The notes: generated by a model not told the origin, from the letters alone. 64,000 bases of DNA from Arthrobacter sp. B1I2 (GCF_030816485.1 NZ_JAUSYC010000001.1:1116001-1180000), one strand, 5' to 3'; counted from the first letter of the stretch, positions 50,549 through 59,847 are shown. Made by a program: numbers and translations.

Positions 50549-51358
50549 ATGAGCGATGCCGTCCGCACGGACACCCAACCCCCGCAAGCCAGCGACCAGT
50601 ACGTCCAGTCGCTGGCCCGCGGGCTGGCGGTGATCCGTGCCTTCGATGCTGACCGTCCGGTCATGACGCTCACCGAGGTGGCGGGCCGCACCGGCCTGAC
50701 CCGCGCCACGGCACGCCGGTTCCTGCACACCCTGGTGGAGCTCGGGTACGTGCGAACCGACGGCAAGACGTTCGCCCTGACGGCCAAGGTCCTGCAGCTG
50801 GGGTACGCGTACCTTTCCGGACTGTCCCTGCCGCAACTGGCCCAGCCGCACCTGGAGGAACTGTCCCTCAAACTCGGCGAGTCGACGTCGGCCGCCGTGC
50901 TGGACGGCACCGACATCGCCTACATCGCCCGGGTAGCCACGCGCCGGATCATGACGATCGGCATTACCGTGGGGACCCGCTTCCCGGCCTACGCCACCTC
51001 CATGGGCCGGGTGCTGCTCGCCCACCTGCCCCCGGCGGAGCTCAAGGCATACCTGGCAGCGGCGGAGATCAAGCCGCTCACGCCTCGGGCCATCGGCACT
51101 GTTAAAGAGCTGCTCGCGGTGCTGGACACCGTCCAGGAGCAGGGGTGGTGCCTGCTTGACCAGGAACTGGAGCTGGGCCTGATGTCCGTTGCCGCGCCCG
51201 TGTATGACGGATCCAAGGTGGTTGCCGCGGTCAATGTCTCTCTGCAGGCCCAGTCCGTGGACGCCAAACCGGACCGTGAAGCCTACCTGGCGTCAGTGGC
51301 GCAGGAGATCGTGGCCACTGCCAAGCTCATCTCAGCAGACCTCACCGCGCGGGGCTAG
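50549..51358 (+). CDS. pcaR: IclR family regulator of the protocatechuate genes
   Basis: At 269 residues, N-terminal winged helix with YVQSLARGLAVIRAFDADRPVMTLTEVAGRTGLTRATARRFLHTLVELGYV and effector domain with RIMTIGITVGTRFPAYATSMGRVLLA. This is the PcaR/PobR/PcaU branch, which responds to beta-ketoadipate or protocatechuate. It is the last gene of the cluster and shares its strand. ATG 50549 was preferred to a TTG 9 bases upstream. It probably binds the GTTC/CGCAC-type boxes before 40972. Confidence 0.9.
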   Translation: MSDAVRTDTQPPQASDQYVQSLARGLAVIRAFDADRPVMTLTEVAGRTGLTRATARRFLHTLVELGYVRTDGKTFALTAKVLQLGYAYLSGLSLPQLAQPHLEELSLKLGESTSAAVLDGTDIAYIARVATRRIMTIGITVGTRFPAYATSMGRVLLAHLPPAELKAYLAAAEIKPLTPRAIGTVKELLAVLDTVQEQGWCLLDQELELGLMSVAAPVYDGSKVVAAVNVSLQAQSVDAKPDREAYLASVAQEIVATAKLISADLTARG

Positions 51359-51521
51359 CGGAACGCAGTATGAGTAACACCTAGGGTGGCTCCTGCATTG
51401 CATCCCAAAACGCGGGTACTGCCTACTGGTGCTTCGGTCCCGCCGTCTTCCTAGGCTTCGAAGGCCGGCCCGGCGAATCCCGCCGTGCCGGAACGTGAAG
51501 CATGATGAGAGGGAAACTGGG

Positions 51522-52067
51522 ATGCCAATCAGAACTACAGCGATAAAGGTCGGTGCCGGAGCAGCGGTCTTCGCGGGGCTTTTTGCCCTTGCCTCACCCG
51601 CGGTTGCAACCGTTACTTTTGATCCCGCCACGGGTGCAGGTTTCGTCGGAAAGGGCGATGTGCAGCTCGTTTACGGATGGAACAACAAGGCCCTGCAGGA
51701 CAAGGCAGGTGCAGTGGATTTCCGGGTCAACTCAAGCAGTGAAACATCCTGGACCTGCACCAAGGTGGTTGTCCAGGGCAATGATGAGACCCGCGACGTC
51801 GTCCAGCAGCGCAACTCCAGCATCACCTTCCAGGGCCTGGTCACCACGGTTGCGCGTGACAACTCCAAGGGCAAGGACGGCCCGGTAACCGGCTTCTACC
51901 TTCAGGGCTACGAAAACGGTGCCACGGTGGAAACCTCCGGTCCGGCAGTCGGCAGCTGCCCTGCCGATCCCAGCGGATTCGTCTATGACGACAATGCTGT
52001 CACCACGGGGTCCGGTGGAGGCCTGGAGGTCAGCGCGGACGGCACCACCTGGTACCACATCGGGTAG
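51522..52067 (+). CDS. Small secreted protein of unknown function
   Basis: This 181-residue protein has a signal peptide (basic start, hydrophobic core VGAGAAVFAGLFALASPAVA, likely cleavage after AVA at about 30). The mature part is beta-rich, with paired Cys (WTCTKVV near 75 and GSCPADPSG near 146), so one disulfide is possible. No domain recognised. GAGGGAAA precedes ATG 51522. It stands alone between pcaR and the transhydrogenase genes. Confidence 0.7.
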   Translation: MPIRTTAIKVGAGAAVFAGLFALASPAVATVTFDPATGAGFVGKGDVQLVYGWNNKALQDKAGAVDFRVNSSSETSWTCTKVVVQGNDETRDVVQQRNSSITFQGLVTTVARDNSKGKDGPVTGFYLQGYENGATVETSGPAVGSCPADPSGFVYDDNAVTTGSGGGLEVSADGTTWYHIG

Positions 52068-52099
52068 CGCCCTTTGTGGGCAGGGCGTGGTCCCTGAAC

Positions 52100-52150
52100 G
52101 TGCGGGGGCGAATCGTTACAGCAACGCCTCGCCCCCGCACTCCCGCAAGG
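52100..52150 (+). terminator. Hairpin after the secreted protein
   Basis: GTGCGGGGGCGA pairs perfectly with TCGCCCCCGCAC around a 27-base loop, 32 bases past the stop. No U tract follows. Confidence 0.6.
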
Positions 52151-52282
52151 GCAGTGCGGGCCATAGACTCTAGCCAATTACGTGAAGCAGCGCCGCTCCG
52201 CGAAGCCTGGCCTTGGAGGATGGATCTGGGGCCTTACCAGCCCGGCAGCGCTGCAGTTATCGTTCTGTGATGGGAGTGGGCG

Positions 52283-53491
52283 GTGAAACTGGGGATTCCG
52301 CGGGAACGCCGGGAGGGTGAACGGCGCGTCGCCGCCACTCCGGATACAGTCAGGCAGCTGGCCGGGATGGGGCTGGAGGTCCTGGTGGAGACCGGGGCAG
52401 GGGATGGCGCCGGGCACGCTGACCGGGAATACCAGAACGCGGGGGCCGCCATCGTCCCGGAATTGGACTTCGCTGACCTCGACATCCTGGCCCACGTCCG
52501 GCCCCTTGAGCCGAACACCGCCGCGTCCCTGAAAAGGGGAGCGGTCACCGTGGGGCTCGCGTCGCCGTCGTCTGAGCTGCCGGCCGTTCAGGCCCTCGCG
52601 GACGCCGGGGTGACCTCCTTCGCCCTGGAACTGGTGCCGCGCATCTCCCGCGCGCAGTCCATGGACGCGCTGACTTCGCAGGCGCTGGTGGCCGGGTACC
52701 GCTGCGTGCTGGAGGCGGCAATCCGCCTGCCCCGGTTCTTTCCGCTCTACATGACCGCAGCCGGCACCGTCCCGCCGGCCCGCGTCCTGGTGCTCGGCGC
52801 CGGCGTGGCCGGACTGCAGGCCATCGGCACGGCAAAGCGCTTGGGTGCGCGGGTTTTCGCCAACGACATCCGGCCCGCCTCCGCCGACGAGGTCGCCTCA
52901 ATGGGCGGCACCTTCATCCGGCTGGACCTGGAAACAGCGGAGGCCGCGGGCGGGTACGCCCGCCAGCTCAGTTCCGACGCCGGCACCCGGCAGCGGCAGC
53001 TGCTGGCACCGCACGTGGGGCAGTCGGATGTGCTGATTACGACGGCGGCCGTCCCCGGGCGGCCCGCGCCCCTCCTGGTGACCCGCGAGATGGTGCAGGG
53101 CATGCGCCCGGGATCGGTGGTCATCGACCTCGCTGCGGAGTCCGGCGGCAACGTGGAAGGATCGGTGCCGGGCCAGGACATCCCGGTTCCCACCGCCGAT
53201 GGAACCGGATACATCACCCTGGTCGGCCTGAAGGACCCGGCCTCGGCGATGGCCTCGGACGCCTCCCGCCTGTACGCCAAGAACGTGGCCAACCTGCTGG
53301 CGCTGCTGGTCCGTCTGGATGATGCCGGTGGCAGCGCGCTGACCCTGGATTTCGGCGACGAAGTAGTGGCCGGAGCCTGCCTGACCCATGACGGCGCTGT
53401 GCGGCACCGGCCCACAGCTGAACTGCTGGCCGCCCGGACAGCTGCCGCGCAGCCCGCCGCAGCCGCGGCCCGGCAGGAAGGAGCGCTCTGA
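52283..53491 (+). CDS. pntAA: NAD(P) transhydrogenase alpha subunit, NAD-binding part
   Basis: This 402-residue protein has MKLGIPRERREGERRVAATP at the start and the alanine-dehydrogenase-like Rossmann motif RVLVLGAGVAGLQAIGTAKRLGA (about 170-192). It binds NAD(H) in the proton-pumping transhydrogenase. The alpha subunit is split: the membrane part is a separate gene. The GTG 52283 start has GGGAG upstream. The stop overlaps the next ATG by one base. Confidence 0.93.
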   Translation: MKLGIPRERREGERRVAATPDTVRQLAGMGLEVLVETGAGDGAGHADREYQNAGAAIVPELDFADLDILAHVRPLEPNTAASLKRGAVTVGLASPSSELPAVQALADAGVTSFALELVPRISRAQSMDALTSQALVAGYRCVLEAAIRLPRFFPLYMTAAGTVPPARVLVLGAGVAGLQAIGTAKRLGARVFANDIRPASADEVASMGGTFIRLDLETAEAAGGYARQLSSDAGTRQRQLLAPHVGQSDVLITTAAVPGRPAPLLVTREMVQGMRPGSVVIDLAAESGGNVEGSVPGQDIPVPTADGTGYITLVGLKDPASAMASDASRLYAKNVANLLALLVRLDDAGGSALTLDFGDEVVAGACLTHDGAVRHRPTAELLAARTAAAQPAAAAARQEGAL

Positions 53492-53799
53492 TGGACGGAA
53501 CAGCCCTGCTGACCATTACGGTACTGGCGGTGTTCGTCGGCTTCGAGGTGGTGTCCAAGGTTTCAAGCACCCTGCACACGCCGTTGATGTCCGGCGCGAA
53601 CGCCATCCACGGCATCATCCTGGTGGGCGCCATCATCGTGGCGGGCCAGGCAGCAGACCCGTGGGTCCTGGCGGTGGCGCTGCTCGCCGTCGTCCTTGCC
53701 ACGGCCAACCTGGTGGGCGGGTTCGTGGTGACGGACCGGATGCTGCACATGTTCCATGCCAAAAAGGCTGCAGTGCGGCCCAGGGCAGGCGGCAAATGA
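53491..53799 (+). CDS. pntAB: NAD(P) transhydrogenase alpha subunit, membrane part
   Basis: At 102 residues, three to four membrane helices, with the family start LLTITVLAVFVGFEVVSKVSSTLHTPLMSGANAIHGI. The Asn/His residues in SGANAIHGI belong to the proton channel. It overlaps pntAA by one base and pntB by four (ATGA). Confidence 0.93.
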   Translation: MDGTALLTITVLAVFVGFEVVSKVSSTLHTPLMSGANAIHGIILVGAIIVAGQAADPWVLAVALLAVVLATANLVGGFVVTDRMLHMFHAKKAAVRPRAGGK

Positions 53800-55169
53800 A
53801 TCTCCTCGACCCCGTCTGGACCTCGCTGCTCTATCTCGCCGCGGCGGTCTGCTTCATCCTGGCCCTGCGCGGGCTCAGTTCACCCCGCACGGCCCGGCGC
53901 GGAAACCTGATCGGCGCGCTCGGCGCCCTGATCGCCGTCGTCACCGTGTTCCTGTCTGCCCGGCTGGAGAACATTCCCTGGATTTTGGCCGCCATCGCGG
54001 TTGGCTCCATGGTGGCGGCACCCGTGGCCCGCCGCGTGAAGATGACGCAGATGCCGCAGCTGGTGGCCCTGTTCAACGGCGTGGGCGGCGGCGCGGCAGC
54101 CCTGGTGGCCCTGCTGGAACTGGGCCATGCGGACATTCCCTGGGTCCGCGTGGCCATCGTTTTCACGCTCCTGGTGGGGGCCGTTTCCTTTGCCGGCTCG
54201 GGCATCACCTTCGCCAAGCTGCAGGAACTGATGACCACCCGGCCCGTGGTGTTCCCCGGGCTCCCTCTGGTCATGTCCGTGGTGCTGCTCGCCGCGGTGG
54301 CCGCCGGCGTGGCCGTGGTCCTCACTGGGTCGCTGCCCCTTGCGGTCCTGCTGCTGCTCCTGGGCCTGGCCGCCGGTGTCCTGCTGGTGCTGCCCGTGGG
54401 CGGCGCCGACGTGCCCATTGTCATCTCGCTGCTGAACGCCTTCACCGGCCTGGCCGTGGCGGCGTCCGGCCTGGTGCTGGGCAATGTGCTGCTGGTGGTG
54501 GCCGGCACCCTGGTGGGAGCCTCGGGCACCATCCTCACCCGGGCCATGGCCGCGGCCATGGGCCGGAGCGTGACGGGCATCCTGTTCGGGGCTTTCCGGG
54601 GAGGTTCGACGGCGGGATCCACCGCCGTGAGCGAGCGTCCCGTCCGTTCGTCCTCGGCCGAGGACGTGGCAGTGCTCTTGGGCTACGCGCAGCGGGTGAT
54701 CATCGTCCCCGGGTACGGCCTGGCGGTGGCCCAGGGCCAGCACACCGCCGCCGAACTGGCGCTGGCCCTGGAAGCCCGCGGCATCGAGGTGGATTTCGCC
54801 ATCCATCCGGTGGCCGGCCGCATGCCGGGGCACATGAACGTGCTCCTGGCCGAGGCCAACGTGCCGTACGAGTCCCTCAAGGAGATGGGGGAGATCAATC
54901 CCGAGTTCAAGACGGCGGACGTGGCGCTGGTGGTGGGCGCCAATGACGTGGTGAACCCAGCCGCCAAGACCTCCTCCGGCTCACCGATTTATGGCATGCC
55001 CATCCTTGAGGTGGCGGAGGCCAGGCAGGTGGTGTTCCTGAAGCGGTCCATGCGCCCGGGGTTCGCCGGGATCGAAAACGACCTGCTGTATGAACCGCAG
55101 ACTTCGCTGCTCTTCGGCGACGCCAAGGAATCCCTGGCCCAGGTGCTGGGCGCGGTCAAGGCCCTGTAG
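53796..55169 (+). CDS. pntB: NAD(P) transhydrogenase beta subunit
   Basis: At 457 residues, about eight membrane helices are followed by a C-terminal NADP-binding domain with VIIVPGYGLAVAQGQHTAAELALALEARGIEVDFAIHPVAGRMPGHMNVLLAEANVPY. GANDVVNPAAKTSSGSPIYGMPILEV closes the NADP site. Together with PntAA/AB it uses the proton gradient to reduce NADP+ with NADH. ATG 53796 begins within the pntAB stop. Confidence 0.94.
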   Translation: MNLLDPVWTSLLYLAAAVCFILALRGLSSPRTARRGNLIGALGALIAVVTVFLSARLENIPWILAAIAVGSMVAAPVARRVKMTQMPQLVALFNGVGGGAAALVALLELGHADIPWVRVAIVFTLLVGAVSFAGSGITFAKLQELMTTRPVVFPGLPLVMSVVLLAAVAAGVAVVLTGSLPLAVLLLLLGLAAGVLLVLPVGGADVPIVISLLNAFTGLAVAASGLVLGNVLLVVAGTLVGASGTILTRAMAAAMGRSVTGILFGAFRGGSTAGSTAVSERPVRSSSAEDVAVLLGYAQRVIIVPGYGLAVAQGQHTAAELALALEARGIEVDFAIHPVAGRMPGHMNVLLAEANVPYESLKEMGEINPEFKTADVALVVGANDVVNPAAKTSSGSPIYGMPILEVAEARQVVFLKRSMRPGFAGIENDLLYEPQTSLLFGDAKESLAQVLGAVKAL

Positions 55170-55241
55170 GCGCCGAACGGCCCCCGGTGCGGGTTACCCT
55201 TCTCTCAGAAGCTTGCTTTCCATCCGCCATCAGAGGACCCC

Positions 55242-56162
55242 ATGACTGACAACAGTTCCACTTCCCCCAAACGTGCCGCCATCATCGTCAATCCTGCCAA
55301 GCCGGTGGATATCGACGTGCGGGGCCTGGTGGCCAAACACTGCGTGGAAAACGGCTGGGGCGAGGCCATCTGGCTGGAGACCACCAAGGAGGATCCGGGC
55401 GTGGGCCAGGCGAAGGAAGCGCTGGCCCAGGGCGCGGACATCGTGATCGCGGCCGGCGGCGACGGCACCGTGCGGTGCGTCGCCGAGGTCCTTGCCGGCG
55501 GGGACACCCCCATGGGCCTGCTTCCCCTGGGAACCGGCAACCTGCTGGCGCGCAACCTGGGCATGGACGTGACCGACTACGACGGTGCCATGGCCGGGGC
55601 ACTGATCGGCACGGAGCGGAAGATCGACGTGGTCCGCGCCCGCCGCAGCGATCCGGAGAAGGAGCAGCTCTTCCTGGTCATGGCCGGCTTGGGCTACGAC
55701 GCCACCATCATGGCGGACACCAACGAGGACCTGAAGGACAAGGTGGGCTGGCTGGCCTACGTGGACGCCGGGATCCGGAACCTGCCCGGCAAGCCGATCA
55801 AGGCAACCGTGGCGATCGACGGCAAGGCCGTGGTGCACCGGGGCGTCCGCAGCGTGATGGTGGGCAACTGCGGCAAGGTCCAGGGCGGCCTGGAGATCTT
55901 CCCTGACGCCAAGATGGACGACGGCCTGCTGGACATCGCGGTCCTGGCGCCCCACCACGGCAAGCTGGGTTGGCTCTCCGTAGTGGCGGGGATGATCGGC
56001 AAGGGCCGCGGCAAGGACACCGCCGTGGAGTACTTCCAGGGCAAGACAGTCGAAATCACGCTGGAGCACAAGGACGACTACCAGCTGGACGGCGACCACG
56101 AGGGCCGGGGCAAGCACGTGCTCATGACCATGGAGCCCGGTGCCCTGACCCTGCGGATGTAG
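55242..56162 (+). CDS. Diacylglycerol kinase family lipid kinase
   Basis: At 306 residues, catalytic loop GGDGT at 72-76 and the following GLLPLGTGNLLARNLGM are hallmarks of the DagK/YegS family. The beta-rich second domain (KVQGGLEIFPDAKMDDGLLDIAVL) is complete. It phosphorylates diacylglycerol or another lipid in the membrane. AGAGGA lies 6 bases before ATG. It converges with the hydantoin operon 22 bases away. Confidence 0.88.
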   Translation: MTDNSSTSPKRAAIIVNPAKPVDIDVRGLVAKHCVENGWGEAIWLETTKEDPGVGQAKEALAQGADIVIAAGGDGTVRCVAEVLAGGDTPMGLLPLGTGNLLARNLGMDVTDYDGAMAGALIGTERKIDVVRARRSDPEKEQLFLVMAGLGYDATIMADTNEDLKDKVGWLAYVDAGIRNLPGKPIKATVAIDGKAVVHRGVRSVMVGNCGKVQGGLEIFPDAKMDDGLLDIAVLAPHHGKLGWLSVVAGMIGKGRGKDTAVEYFQGKTVEITLEHKDDYQLDGDHEGRGKHVLMTMEPGALTLRM

Positions 56163-56184
56163 CAGCCCTGCGGATGGAGGTTCG

Positions 56185-56910
56185 CTACCCCAGCAGCCGC
56201 CCCCAACGGGGCTCCAGCAGCGCCGCGTCCACCAGTTTCAGGGCATGCCAGAGGGTGACCGCCACCGAATCCAGGACCGGAACACCTGTCGCTTCTTCGA
56301 TTTCGGTGGTGATGTTGGCCCCGTAAAGGTTGGTGCAGAGGTAGACGAGCGCGTCGGGTGCTTCGGCCGCGAGTTCCAGGGAGCCGGGCCGCATCTCGTC
56401 GTCGGTGACGCGGGCAAAGGACTCGTTGTCGCTCAGGCCCAGTGCCCGGTGGTCCACAGTCTTAATGCCTTCGTTCTCGTAGGACGCGATGACCCGGTGG
56501 TTCACGTCCTCTGTGTAGGGGGTGAAGAGACCGATGCGTTGGGTGCCGAAGGTTCGGAACGCTTCCAGGTACGCCAGCGTGGAGGTGGTGGCCGGGATGC
56601 CGGTGGCGCCGGTGATCTCTCCGGCCAGTTCCTGGTCGTGTGCCGAACCCAGCCACGAGCCTGATGTCCCGTTCCACGCAATCACATCCACGTCCGCCGT
56701 CGCCAGCAGCTGTGCCGCCTCCCGCATCACGGCGGGGTCGAACTGGCGGTCCGAGGAGTCATCGAGGGCGATGCGCGTGACGGGGATCCGGGTGAAGTGC
56801 ACCGTGACGTCCGTCCGGACGCCCAGGATGCGGTACGTCTGAGGTTCGAGGCAGGTGTTGGAGGATGGCACGATCATGCCGATCCGGCGGGGGCGGGTGG
56901 TGGCAGGCAT
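56185..56910 (-). CDS. Maleate isomerase/arylmalonate decarboxylase-like protein
   Basis: This 241-residue Asp/Glu racemase superfamily protein has the VPSSNT-x-LEP start typical of maleate cis-trans isomerases and AMDases. The first catalytic position holds Gly81 (WNGTSGSW) and the second keeps Cys192 (YLCTNLYG). A Gly/Cys pair is the pattern of arylmalonate decarboxylase, while maleate isomerase has two Cys. The reaction is thus uncertain. AGGAG precedes ATG. Last gene of the hydantoin-type operon, 7 bases after the hydantoinase. Confidence 0.8.
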   Translation of the reverse strand: MPATTRPRRIGMIVPSSNTCLEPQTYRILGVRTDVTVHFTRIPVTRIALDDSSDRQFDPAVMREAAQLLATADVDVIAWNGTSGSWLGSAHDQELAGEITGATGIPATTSTLAYLEAFRTFGTQRIGLFTPYTEDVNHRVIASYENEGIKTVDHRALGLSDNESFARVTDDEMRPGSLELAAEAPDALVYLCTNLYGANITTEIEEATGVPVLDSVAVTLWHALKLVDAALLEPRWGRLLG

Positions 56911-56917
56911 GGGACTC

Positions 56918-58348
56918 CTAGAGGGCGGCGGCGGGCAGCTGGGAGGCTTCGGCGGCAGCTCCTTGGTGCTGCCGGAAGCCGTTTCGGTTGATGAAGCGGC
57001 CCACCGCGCCGGGGTCGTGGAAGCCGTCCGCGTCCAGGACCACCCGCCCGTTGGAAACCACGACGGCGGGCCAGCCCGTGAGTGCCTTCCCGTCGAATGG
57101 TGAGAAATCCGTCCCCATGTGCAGGGCTGCGCCGTTCACCGTGCGTTCCTCGGCGGGGTCGAAAACCACCAGGTCGGCGTCGAACCCCTCGGAGATGCTC
57201 CCCTTGCCGGGAACGGCGTTGATCCGTGCGGGTTCGGCGGAGAAGGCGCTGACGAACTGCTCTACCGTTGCCCCGGCCGAGGTCATCGCCGTGAAGGTGA
57301 CCGGCATGCGCGTCTCCACGCCGGGGAGTCCGTGCGGCATGGCGCGCACGTCATCAGTGCGCTCGCGCTTCTGGGACAAGTCGTAGCAGGAATGGTCTGA
57401 GGACATCGTGTGGATGGCTCCGGACACCAGCCGCTCCTTGAGGGCGGCCACCGTTTCAGCGCTGCGCATGGGCGGGCAGCAGGCGTACCACTCGGGGAAC
57501 GTGGAGGCGTAGACGGTGTCGTCCAGCGTGACGTAGTGCGGGCAGGTTTCGGAGTACGCCTGGAGCCCCCGGTCCCGCGCCTGCGACACCAGGTCCACGG
57601 CGCCGGGCGTGGACTGGTGGACGAAATAGACCGGTGCACCCGTGTATTCGGCCATGGCCAAGGTTTCCTTCACGGAGATCTCCTCGGCCAGTTCCGGCCG
57701 GGTGCGGTGCAGGTGCTCGATGCCGATCCGGCCGTCCTGGGCGTGCTGTTCGGTGCAGTCGGCAATGATGGAATCGTGCTCGGCGTGGATGTAGGCCAGG
57801 CCGTCCAGCCGGACCATTTCCCGCATCACCTTCAGGATGGTGTCTCCGTCAGCCATGGTGGTGCCGCGGTTGGTGGTGTACATCTTTACCGAGCGGACGC
57901 CTTCAGCGGCAAGCTGCTCGAGCTGCCAGGGGACAGTTTCGTCCCAGCTGATGACCGCCCCGTGGAGGGCGACATCGCAGCGGGACCCGGTGGCGAGTTC
58001 CTTCTTATGCAGGACGGCGGCGAGCGGTGTTTCCTGGGCGTCGCGGGGGATGCCAAAGTCAATGATGGTGGTGGTTCCGCCCCACAGCGCCGCGGTGGAC
58101 GTGGTCCGGTAGTCGTCAAGGGTACGGAAGCGTCCGGTCACCTGGGCCACGTGGCAGTGTCCGTCAACTCCGCCCGGGATCACGAGTTTGCCCGTGGCGT
58201 CGATGGTGCGGTCCGCGGAAGGGACCGGCTGGGCGGCGTCGACAAGGGCTGCGATCCGGCCGTCAGAAACCACGATGTGCGCTTCCTGGCGGCCGGTACT
58301 GTTGACGACGGTGGCGTTGGCGATGACAAGGTCTGGCTGGTGGGACAT
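56918..58348 (-). CDS. Hydantoinase/dihydropyrimidinase family amidohydrolase
   Basis: At 476 residues, a metal-dependent TIM-barrel amidohydrolase. Metal ligands: HxH in GGVDGHCHVAQ, the carboxylated Lys in VRSVKMYTT, His in YIHAEHD and YFVHQST, and Asp in SSDHSCY. It opens hydantoins, dihydropyrimidines or allantoin; the operon context favours a hydantoin. CAGGAGGA precedes ATG. The C-terminal tail is Ala-rich. No N-carbamoylase gene follows in this operon. Confidence 0.88.
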   Translation of the reverse strand: MSHQPDLVIANATVVNSTGRQEAHIVVSDGRIAALVDAAQPVPSADRTIDATGKLVIPGGVDGHCHVAQVTGRFRTLDDYRTTSTAALWGGTTTIIDFGIPRDAQETPLAAVLHKKELATGSRCDVALHGAVISWDETVPWQLEQLAAEGVRSVKMYTTNRGTTMADGDTILKVMREMVRLDGLAYIHAEHDSIIADCTEQHAQDGRIGIEHLHRTRPELAEEISVKETLAMAEYTGAPVYFVHQSTPGAVDLVSQARDRGLQAYSETCPHYVTLDDTVYASTFPEWYACCPPMRSAETVAALKERLVSGAIHTMSSDHSCYDLSQKRERTDDVRAMPHGLPGVETRMPVTFTAMTSAGATVEQFVSAFSAEPARINAVPGKGSISEGFDADLVVFDPAEERTVNGAALHMGTDFSPFDGKALTGWPAVVVSNGRVVLDADGFHDPGAVGRFINRNGFRQHQGAAAEASQLPAAAL

Positions 58349-58378
58349 CGGTGTCCTCCTGGGTTGGTGAGTGGTGGC

Positions 58379-59167
58379 TTAGGCAGCGGGCTGCGGGGTT
58401 ACTGCGTGCTCCTGGCGGGCGGCAAGGGCGGCGTCCAGGCTGCCTGGCAGGCCCTTGCGGTTCTTGGCCGGGGGCGGGGCAAAGGCACCGGCGCGGTGCG
58501 TTCCGGACTGCAGCGCGGCCACCGTCTCCGCCATGCGGATGCCGGCGGAGATGCCGTCCACAACAGGGACGGGGATCTGCCCCCTGAGTTCACGAGCCAG
58601 CCCCGCCAACGGGGCGCCGGCAAGGATCACGACGTCGGCGCCGTCCTCGGTGACGGCCTGCCGGCTGAGTGCCAGCAGCGTTTCCTTGAAGTCCTGCTGG
58701 ACGGAGGCGATGCTGTTGAGGGAGTCATTGATGGAGCGGATCGAGGCCAGCCGGCCAGCCAGGCCGAAGCGCTCCACGCACTCGCGGTACCAGGGTTTGA
58801 TGCGGTCCGAGATGGCGATGATGGAGAAGCGGTGGCCCTGCAGCGCCGCTGCGCACAGCGCGGCCTCGGTAATGCCGATGACCGGTACGTCCGCCAGTTC
58901 CTTGAGGGCCGGCATGCCGGGGTCGCCGAAGGCTGCCACCACGACGGCATCGACCGGGTCTGCGCCGGGGCGGGTGTGTTCGGCGATGATTTCGGCCACG
59001 GCACCGGCGGCGATGAGGGACTCGAAACGCGTCTCGATGTATTCCACGCCGTGGCCGGCCGTACGCACCAGCAGTTCGGTGCCGGGAGCGGCGGATCGGA
59101 GCGCCTCGGATTCGATCAGTGCTGTGACATCCGCACTGATGTTGGGGTTGATGACCAGAATTTTCAT
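58379..59167 (-). CDS. Hydantoin-racemase-like protein lacking both catalytic cysteines
   Basis: At 262 residues, Asp/Glu racemase fold with the family start KILVINPNIS and the segments VAAFGDPGMPAL and ILAGAPLAG. Racemases of this family use two Cys, in CFGDPG and in GCAG. Here the positions are Ala79 and Gly184. The gene lies in a hydantoin operon, so it may act on a hydantoin by another mechanism or bind it. The ATG overlaps the GntR stop (ATGA). GAAGAG lies 3 bases upstream. Confidence 0.82.
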   Translation of the reverse strand: MKILVINPNISADVTALIESEALRSAAPGTELLVRTAGHGVEYIETRFESLIAAGAVAEIIAEHTRPGADPVDAVVVAAFGDPGMPALKELADVPVIGITEAALCAAALQGHRFSIIAISDRIKPWYRECVERFGLAGRLASIRSINDSLNSIASVQQDFKETLLALSRQAVTEDGADVVILAGAPLAGLARELRGQIPVPVVDGISAGIRMAETVAALQSGTHRAGAFAPPPAKNRKGLPGSLDAALAARQEHAVTPQPAA

Positions 59168-59847
59168 TTTCTCTTCCGGTGGAATTCTTGTTCGGTTTTC
59201 TGGAAGTCCTCGGGAAACTGTTCCCGGTACTTGCCGATGTGGGATGCTGACTGGGCTGCTGCCCTGTCCGGGTCACCGCTGGCGATTGCGGCATAGAGTT
59301 CGCGGTGTTCACGGATGAGTTCGGGCAGGTCGGCCACATGCCGGAACAGCCAGTGCATCCGGCCCTGGAGGGGTTCCAGGGCGGACTTGAGGAAGTTGTT
59401 GTCCGCGATGCCGGTGATGGCGTCGTGGAATTCGCTGTTGGAGCGGTGTGCCTCCACCACCGCCCCCTTGGCCAGGAAGGCCTCGGCGTTGTCCAGCAGC
59501 CCTTTGAGGTAGGCCAGGTCCTCATCGGTGGCCCGCTTGGCGGCGAGCCGGCAAGCCAGGACTTCCAGGGACTGGCGGACGTCGAAGAGGTCCTCCACGT
59601 CCTTGGGGCTGAGGCTGCTCACCTCGGCCCCGCGGGCGCCGCGGTCGCTGATGAGGCCTTCCTGGCGGAGCATGCGCAGGGCCTCGCGCACCGGCAGCCG
59701 GGATACGGAGAATTCGGCGGCCAGGTCGCGCTCCACCAGCCGCGTGCCGGGAGCATAGTGTCCTTCGAAAATCCGGGTGCGGAGGGTGTCCCGGACAGTC
59801 TCCCGGAGCGGGCGTTCCTTGTCCTGGGTCTCTTCTGCGGTCAGCAT
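59164..59847 (-). CDS. GntR family (FCD) transcriptional regulator
   Basis: At 227 residues, N-terminal winged helix with TVRDTLRTRIFEGHYAPGTRLVERDLAAEFSVSRLPVREALRMLRQEGLI and a C-terminal all-helical FCD sensor domain. The metal-binding residues are in EFHDAITG and HRELYAAI. It likely controls its own operon through the palindromes at 61424-61448. GGAG precedes ATG 59847. It overlaps the racemase-like gene by 4 bases. Confidence 0.92.
   Translation of the reverse strand: MLTAEETQDKERPLRETVRDTLRTRIFEGHYAPGTRLVERDLAAEFSVSRLPVREALRMLRQEGLISDRGARGAEVSSLSPKDVEDLFDVRQSLEVLACRLAAKRATDEDLAYLKGLLDNAEAFLAKGAVVEAHRSNSEFHDAITGIADNNFLKSALEPLQGRMHWLFRHVADLPELIREHRELYAAIASGDPDRAAAQSASHIGKYREQFPEDFQKTEQEFHRKRK

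Noticed and set aside
57410-59296. Open frame of about 628 codons opposite the hydantoin operon
   Set aside because: It runs opposite three genes with clear families and starts; the long frame results from high GC.
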